Positions 60,589 to 64,000 of a stretch of DNA of 64,000 bases are shown here, in pieces; the stretch's first letter is position 1, and every line of letters begins with the position of its first letter. Both the position numbers and the translations under genes were made by a program. The notes beneath the pieces were generated by a model. That model saw nothing but the letters and a program-made list of their open reading frames with translations. It was not told the origin of the DNA and did not search any database. Source of the DNA: Litorilituus sp. (GTDB lineage: Bacteria > Pseudomonadota > Gammaproteobacteria > Enterobacterales > Alteromonadaceae); contig JASMAS010000060.1 of assembly GCA_030754235.1 (NCBI GenBank), forward strand, positions 1 through 64,000, read 5' to 3'.

Positions 60589-61011
60589 GTGAAAGCTCGC
60601 TACCATCTGCTATTTGTAACCTTGCTTGTTATTGCCGCCATTTTATTATTTTTCCCTAGCGCGTTTCTGTTTACCACAGAGATAAAAAAGATTGTTTTTC
60701 GCTCACCACAAATTGATAAGATAGGCCATTTTATCAGTTTTTTTATTTTAGCGTGGGTAATGCATTCACATCTTAAAATTTCATTAATGACCACTTTAGG
60801 TACGTTAACATTTTATGGTGCATTTACTGAGTTTGGTCAATTTTATCTTGGTTTTCGTAACGCTGAGTTTAGTGATTTTTTTGCAGATATCTTTGGCATT
60901 ATATTCTTTATTTTATTAAAAAGTCTGTACTTATTTTATAACCGTATTTTGTTTACTAAATATAATCAAACTCCTCCTTTGGCTCAAACCAAAAAAAGAG
61001 AAAAGTCATGA
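60589..61011 (+). CDS. VanZ-like membrane protein
   Basis: A 140-residue membrane protein with about four helices and the VanZ family pattern (DKIGHFISFFILAWVMHSHL, FYGAFTEFGQFYLGFRNAEFSDFFADIFG). No function is established for this chromosomal subgroup. Starts with GTG and overlaps panE by four bases (ATGA), so it is coupled to it. Confidence 0.8.
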   Translation: MKARYHLLFVTLLVIAAILLFFPSAFLFTTEIKKIVFRSPQIDKIGHFISFFILAWVMHSHLKISLMTTLGTLTFYGAFTEFGQFYLGFRNAEFSDFFADIFGIIFFILLKSLYLFYNRILFTKYNQTPPLAQTKKREKS

Positions 61012-61940
61012 ATTGGCTCATTATAGGACAAGGAGCCATTGGCTTACTTTGGTATCATCATTTACAGCAATACACACGACTAAATAATAGCAGCGAAATC
61101 ACCTCACTGAGTTTGTTAGCGTCAAAAAATCATGACCATAGTCAAAAAAATTACCAGTATACAAGCCTTGAACAAGATATTTTTCAAGGTAAAATAAAGT
61201 ATGCAACTCACACACAACTGCAATCAGCTGACACCATTTTTCTTTGTTTGAAATCCTATCAAATCACTTTTGCAATTCAACAAATATCAGCGCATATAAA
61301 AACTGATGCCAACATCATTTTGGCCCATAATGGCATGGGAACACTTGAGGAGCTTTCACCAAATTTCACAAAGACTCATCCAATCTATGTACTTATAACT
61401 ACTCACGGTTGTTTACGCAGCAAACCACTAACTATTACCCACACTGGCGCTGGAAAATCAGAGTTAGGTTTATTATTTGGTCACAACAACCCCCGTATAG
61501 AAAAAGTGCTTTCTTCAACCTTGCACAATGCACTATCTCCGACAATTTTTGCAGTTGACATCACTAAAAAACAATGGCTAAAACTTGCCATCAATTGTGT
61601 TATCAACCCGATCACTGCATTACATAATATCAACAATGGTTTAGTCAATAACCACCAGTTCACCGAGCAGAGAAAACAAATTATTACTGAATTAGTCGCT
61701 GTTGCAAAGGCAGAAGGCATTCATTTATCTATAAGCGATCTTAATGACAATGTTCAACTTGTCGCCCAAGCAACAGCTTCAAACTGTTCTTCAATGCGTT
61801 GTGATGTGTTAGCAAATAGACAAACCGAGATTGATTATATCAACGGTTATATTCACCGTTTAGGCATTAAGCATAATATCAAAACACCTGAAAACAGTAA
61901 AAATTATCATCACGTTAAGGCATTACTTACTGCTAAATGA
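61008..61940 (+). CDS. panE: 2-dehydropantoate 2-reductase
   Basis: NADPH-dependent reduction of ketopantoate to pantoate in CoA synthesis. N-terminal IIGQGAIGLLW dinucleotide fold; the catalytic Lys and Asn are in KKQWLKLAINCVINPITAL; C-terminal SSMRCDVLANRQTEIDYINGYI is the substrate part. 310 residues. Family function is broad, so another ketopantoate-like substrate cannot be ruled out. Confidence 0.88.
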   Translation: MNWLIIGQGAIGLLWYHHLQQYTRLNNSSEITSLSLLASKNHDHSQKNYQYTSLEQDIFQGKIKYATHTQLQSADTIFLCLKSYQITFAIQQISAHIKTDANIILAHNGMGTLEELSPNFTKTHPIYVLITTHGCLRSKPLTITHTGAGKSELGLLFGHNNPRIEKVLSSTLHNALSPTIFAVDITKKQWLKLAINCVINPITALHNINNGLVNNHQFTEQRKQIITELVAVAKAEGIHLSISDLNDNVQLVAQATASNCSSMRCDVLANRQTEIDYINGYIHRLGIKHNIKTPENSKNYHHVKALLTAK

Positions 61941-61958
61941 AGCTTACCTATATTATAC

Positions 61959-61988
61959 TTGCATTTAAATAGACGATCGGTCTATTAT
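61959..61988 (+). promoter_or_regulatory. acuR promoter with AcuR operator 1
   Basis: TTGCAT (61959-61964), 18-bp spacer, TATTAT (61983-61988). Between them lies the palindrome ATAGACGATCGGTCTAT (61969-61985). The same 17 bases recur at 62643-62659 before acuI. A TetR regulator bound here would block polymerase, giving autorepression. Confidence 0.75.
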
Positions 61989-61994
61989 ATTTAT

Positions 61995-62627
61995 ATGATC
62001 ATACAAACAACCCAACCTCGCCGTGGTAGACCCCCAAAAATTGCGAGAGAGAATCAAGATACCAAAGCGGAATTAATACGCAGTGGCTTAGCACATTTAA
62101 CTGAATTTGGCTTTGCTTCGTCTGGTATTGATCAAATCCTTAAAAAGGTTGGCGTACCAAAGGGCTCTTTTTATCATTATTTCGCCAGCAAAGAAGCCTT
62201 TGGACAAGTCGTTATGCAAAGTTACCATCATTACTTTCTTGCTAAGCTAGATAAATACTTACTTGATGATTCATACTCAGCATTAAGGCGTATCAATAAC
62301 TTTGTTGAAGATGCAAAAGCCGGCATGAAACGCCATCAGTATAAGCGTGGCTGCTTAGTAGGTAATCTTGGTCAAGAAGTAGATTTATTGCCTGAAAGTT
62401 TTAGGCCCTTGTTAATAGAAGTTTTTGCCACATGGCAACAACGACTTGCTAACTGCCTTAGTATCGCTAAAGAGCAAGGGGAATTAGCTGCTGATGCTGA
62501 TTGTACTGTATTAGCCGAATATTTTTGGATTGGCTGGGAAGGTGCAGTAAGCAGAGCAAAGCTTGTACAGAGCAGCCAGCCACTTGATAATTATTTTAAT
62601 CATTTTATTTCAGGCTTGACTAAATAA
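61995..62627 (+). CDS. acuR: TetR-family regulator AcuR
   Basis: A 210-residue TetR-type repressor, resembling AcuR, which responds to acrylate in DMSP-degrading bacteria. N-terminal GRPPK, helix-turn-helix GFASSGIDQILKKVGVPKGSFYHYFASKEAFG and a C-terminal ligand domain with GCLVGNLGQEV and FWIGWEGAVSRAKL. I take the ATG at 61995: the longer open frame would run through the operator. The predicted transcription start falls at or next to this ATG, and there is no ribosome site, so the mRNA may be leaderless. Followed by acuI, its likely target. Confidence 0.85.
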   Translation: MIIQTTQPRRGRPPKIARENQDTKAELIRSGLAHLTEFGFASSGIDQILKKVGVPKGSFYHYFASKEAFGQVVMQSYHHYFLAKLDKYLLDDSYSALRRINNFVEDAKAGMKRHQYKRGCLVGNLGQEVDLLPESFRPLLIEVFATWQQRLANCLSIAKEQGELAADADCTVLAEYFWIGWEGAVSRAKLVQSSQPLDNYFNHFISGLTK

Positions 62628-62659
62628 ATTTTTTCACCATTAATAGACGATCGGTCTAT
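62616..62659 (+). promoter_or_regulatory. acuI promoter with AcuR operator 2
   Basis: TTGACT (62616-62621) inside the end of acuR, 17-bp spacer, ATTAAT (62639-62644). The operator ATAGACGATCGGTCTAT (62643-62659), identical to operator 1, covers the -10 and start region. AAGGAG precedes the acuI ATG. Confidence 0.75.
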
Positions 62660-62672
62660 AAAGGAGAGTTCT

Positions 62673-63653
62673 ATGTTTAACGGTATTGTTATTGAAAAAG
62701 ACGAACAAGGTTATACAGCTAAGGTTAAAGAAATTGATAATAACGATCTGCCAGAAGGTGACGTTACCATCAAGGTATCCCACAGCACATTAAACTATAA
62801 AGACGCCTTAGCCATCACGGGAAAAGGGCCAGTGGTGAGAAAATTCCCTATGGTGCCCGGCATTGATTTAGTCGGTTTGGTTGAGCAAAGTAATAGTGAA
62901 AGATTTACTGTGGGTGATACTGTACTGCTTAATGGTTTTGGTGTTGGTGAAAGCCACTGGGGTGGCTTGGCTGAAAAAGCGCGGTTAAACAGTGATTGGT
63001 TGATCCCATTACCCAAAGGTATTACTCCTCGCCAAGCCATGGCTATAGGCACAGCAGGATACACAGCAATGCTTTGTGTTATTGCACTAGAGCAAAATGG
63101 AATCACCCCCGATAAAGGTGAAATATTAGTTACTGGTGCAAATGGTGGTGTGGGTAGTTTTTCTATCGCTATTTTAACCAAACTTGGTTATCAAGTAGTT
63201 GCCTCAACAGGTCGATTAGAGCAAACACCTTATTTGAAAAAACTAGGCGCTGAAGAGGTTATTGATCGCAATACCTTGTCTGAGCCAGGCAAACCGCTAA
63301 CAAGAGAGCGCTGGGCAGGTGCAATAGACTCTACGGGTAGTTATACTCTTGCCAATATTTGCGCTAGTACCCAATATGGTGGTGCAGTGGCAGCTTGTGG
63401 CTTGGCTCAAGGAATGGATTTGCCCGCAACGGTTGCCCCTTTTATATTACGAGGGATTACCCTTGTGGGTATTGATAGTGTTATGCGCCCACGTGAAGAC
63501 AGGCTTGAAGCGTGGAAACGGTTAGCTGATATTCTATCCCCTGAAGTGTTTGAAGAAATTGCTGTTGATATTAACTTAATCGATGTCATTGACGTAGCCA
63601 ATGACTTAATGGCTGGCAAAGTTCGTGGCCGAGTAATTGTTAATATAAGTTAG
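62673..63653 (+). CDS. acuI: Acrylyl-CoA reductase AcuI (MDR family)
   Basis: NADPH-dependent reduction of acryloyl-CoA to propionyl-CoA, which detoxifies the acrylate arising from DMSP cleavage. 326 residues of the YhdH/AcuI quinone-oxidoreductase type: HSTLNYKDALAITG, PGIDLVGLV, the GANGGVGSFSIAIL nucleotide motif and GVDSVMRP-like IDSVMRPREDRLEAW. No zinc ligands. With AcuR and its operator it forms the conserved acrylate module; no DMSP lyase or CoA ligase is visible before the window ends. Confidence 0.88.
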   Translation: MFNGIVIEKDEQGYTAKVKEIDNNDLPEGDVTIKVSHSTLNYKDALAITGKGPVVRKFPMVPGIDLVGLVEQSNSERFTVGDTVLLNGFGVGESHWGGLAEKARLNSDWLIPLPKGITPRQAMAIGTAGYTAMLCVIALEQNGITPDKGEILVTGANGGVGSFSIAILTKLGYQVVASTGRLEQTPYLKKLGAEEVIDRNTLSEPGKPLTRERWAGAIDSTGSYTLANICASTQYGGAVAACGLAQGMDLPATVAPFILRGITLVGIDSVMRPREDRLEAWKRLADILSPEVFEEIAVDINLIDVIDVANDLMAGKVRGRVIVNIS

Positions 63654-63657
63654 TTTT

Positions 63658-63697
63658 TTTGCTATGGTTGAGTAATATCATATACAACCATAGCAAA
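63658..63697 (+). repeat. 13-bp inverted repeat before the SDR gene
   Basis: TTTGCTATGGTTG / CAACCATAGCAAA with a 14-nt spacer, starting just after the acuI stop. Neither strand has a T-run after the second arm, so a plain terminator is unlikely. It sits 12 bp before the SDR start codon and could act as an operator or affect translation. Confidence 0.5.
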
Positions 63698-63709
63698 GTA
63701 AAAACCACT

Positions 63710-64000
63710 ATGAGAAAAAACATATTAATAACAGGTGCAAGCTCAGGTTTAGGAAAAGGCATGGCTATTGAATTTGCCAAGCGAGGGCATAACCTTGCCC
63801 TTTGTGCTCGGCGTATTCAAAATCTTGAACAGCTTCAAGGTCAGCTTGAAGTAATTAACCCTAATATCACCGTGATAATCAAATCACTTGATGTTAACGA
63901 TCACCCTGCAGTATTTGCAATATTTAAAGAATTTAAAACTGAGATGGGCTCGCTTGATCGCATTATCATCAATGCAGGAATGGGCAAAGGGGCTTCTATT
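63710..64000 (+). CDS. Short-chain dehydrogenase/reductase (5' part only)
   Basis: The first 97 codons of an SDR enzyme. It starts MRKNILITGASSGLGKGMA, the NAD(P)-binding TGxxxGxG motif, and continues with LCARR (NADP preference) and IIINAG. The gene runs off the right edge, so the catalytic Ser-Tyr-Lys is not visible. Same direction as acuR-acuI, 56 bp downstream, so it may belong to the AcuR regulon. Confidence 0.9.
   Translation, partial: MRKNILITGASSGLGKGMAIEFAKRGHNLALCARRIQNLEQLQGQLEVINPNITVIIKSLDVNDHPAVFAIFKEFKTEMGSLDRIIINAGMGKGASI

Noticed and set aside
63658-63697. Inverted repeat as acuI terminator
   Set aside because: T-run lies before the first arm and none follows the second, so it is not a normal intrinsic terminator on either strand.

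Overview
The window is an AT-rich stretch of a marine gammaproteobacterial chromosome. Protein sequences and gene order point to Alteromonadales, most likely Colwellia or a close relative; this is inferred from recognised families, not from a database search. Almost all of it is chromosomal core: ribosomal protein, SRP, isoprenoid, stringent-response, sigma-E and cofactor genes in the order familiar from Escherichia coli, Shewanella and Colwellia. There is no prophage, plasmid, CRISPR or secretion island. The one clear mobile element is a group II intron.

Layout. 1-234: 5' end of mreB. 530-2634: group II intron with a maturase, placed exactly behind the rplS terminator. 2697-4711: rpsP-rimM-trmD-rplS. 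4834-11414: a sterol-desaturase-like protein and an iron-uptake-type operon (DUF4856 lipoprotein, imelysin-like lipoprotein, TonB-dependent receptor). 11687-16678: ffh, a metal-efflux permease, ypjD and corB. 16679-18071: a gene-poor stretch with an inverted pair of DnaA boxes, a lytic-transglycosylase-like lipoprotein gene and two tandem small-RNA units. 18072-23409: gshA, an M16 protease, an RluA-type pseudouridine synthase. 23557-32851: mutS, then rpoS-nlpD-yqaA-pcm-surE-truD-ispF-ispD-ftsB read leftward. 32935-36750: an unidentified gene, eno, pyrG. 36990-37666: a truncated DUF4202 remnant tail-to-tail with a DUF454 gene. 37693-45661: a SPOUT methyltransferase, mazG, relA, rlmD, and barA on the other strand. 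45691-55208: the long rpoE-rseA-rseB-rseC-lepA-lepB-rnc-era-recO-pdxJ-acpS series. 55434-61940: nadB, cptA/sdhE, ygfZ, slyD, yajQ, a VanZ-like gene, panE. 61995-64000: acuR-acuI-SDR, an acrylate/DMSP-type module with two identical operators.

The most interesting signal is at 17767-17998. Two about 100-bp units lie in tandem on the + strand where no + strand gene exists. Each carries a sigma-E-type promoter (GAACTT, 16-bp spacer, TCCTA or TCTGA) followed by about 65 nt ending in a strong intrinsic terminator. The rpoE gene in this same window has the matching promoter (GAACTT, 16 bp, TCTTA). I read these as a pair of paralogous sigma-E-dependent small RNAs, functional counterparts of MicA/RybB/VrrA but not recognisably homologous to them. 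Other points of note are the twin AcuR operators with a probably leaderless acuR, the DnaA-box pair, the intron behind the rplS terminator, the decayed DUF4202 gene and the imelysin-like protein that lacks the usual GxHxxE motif.
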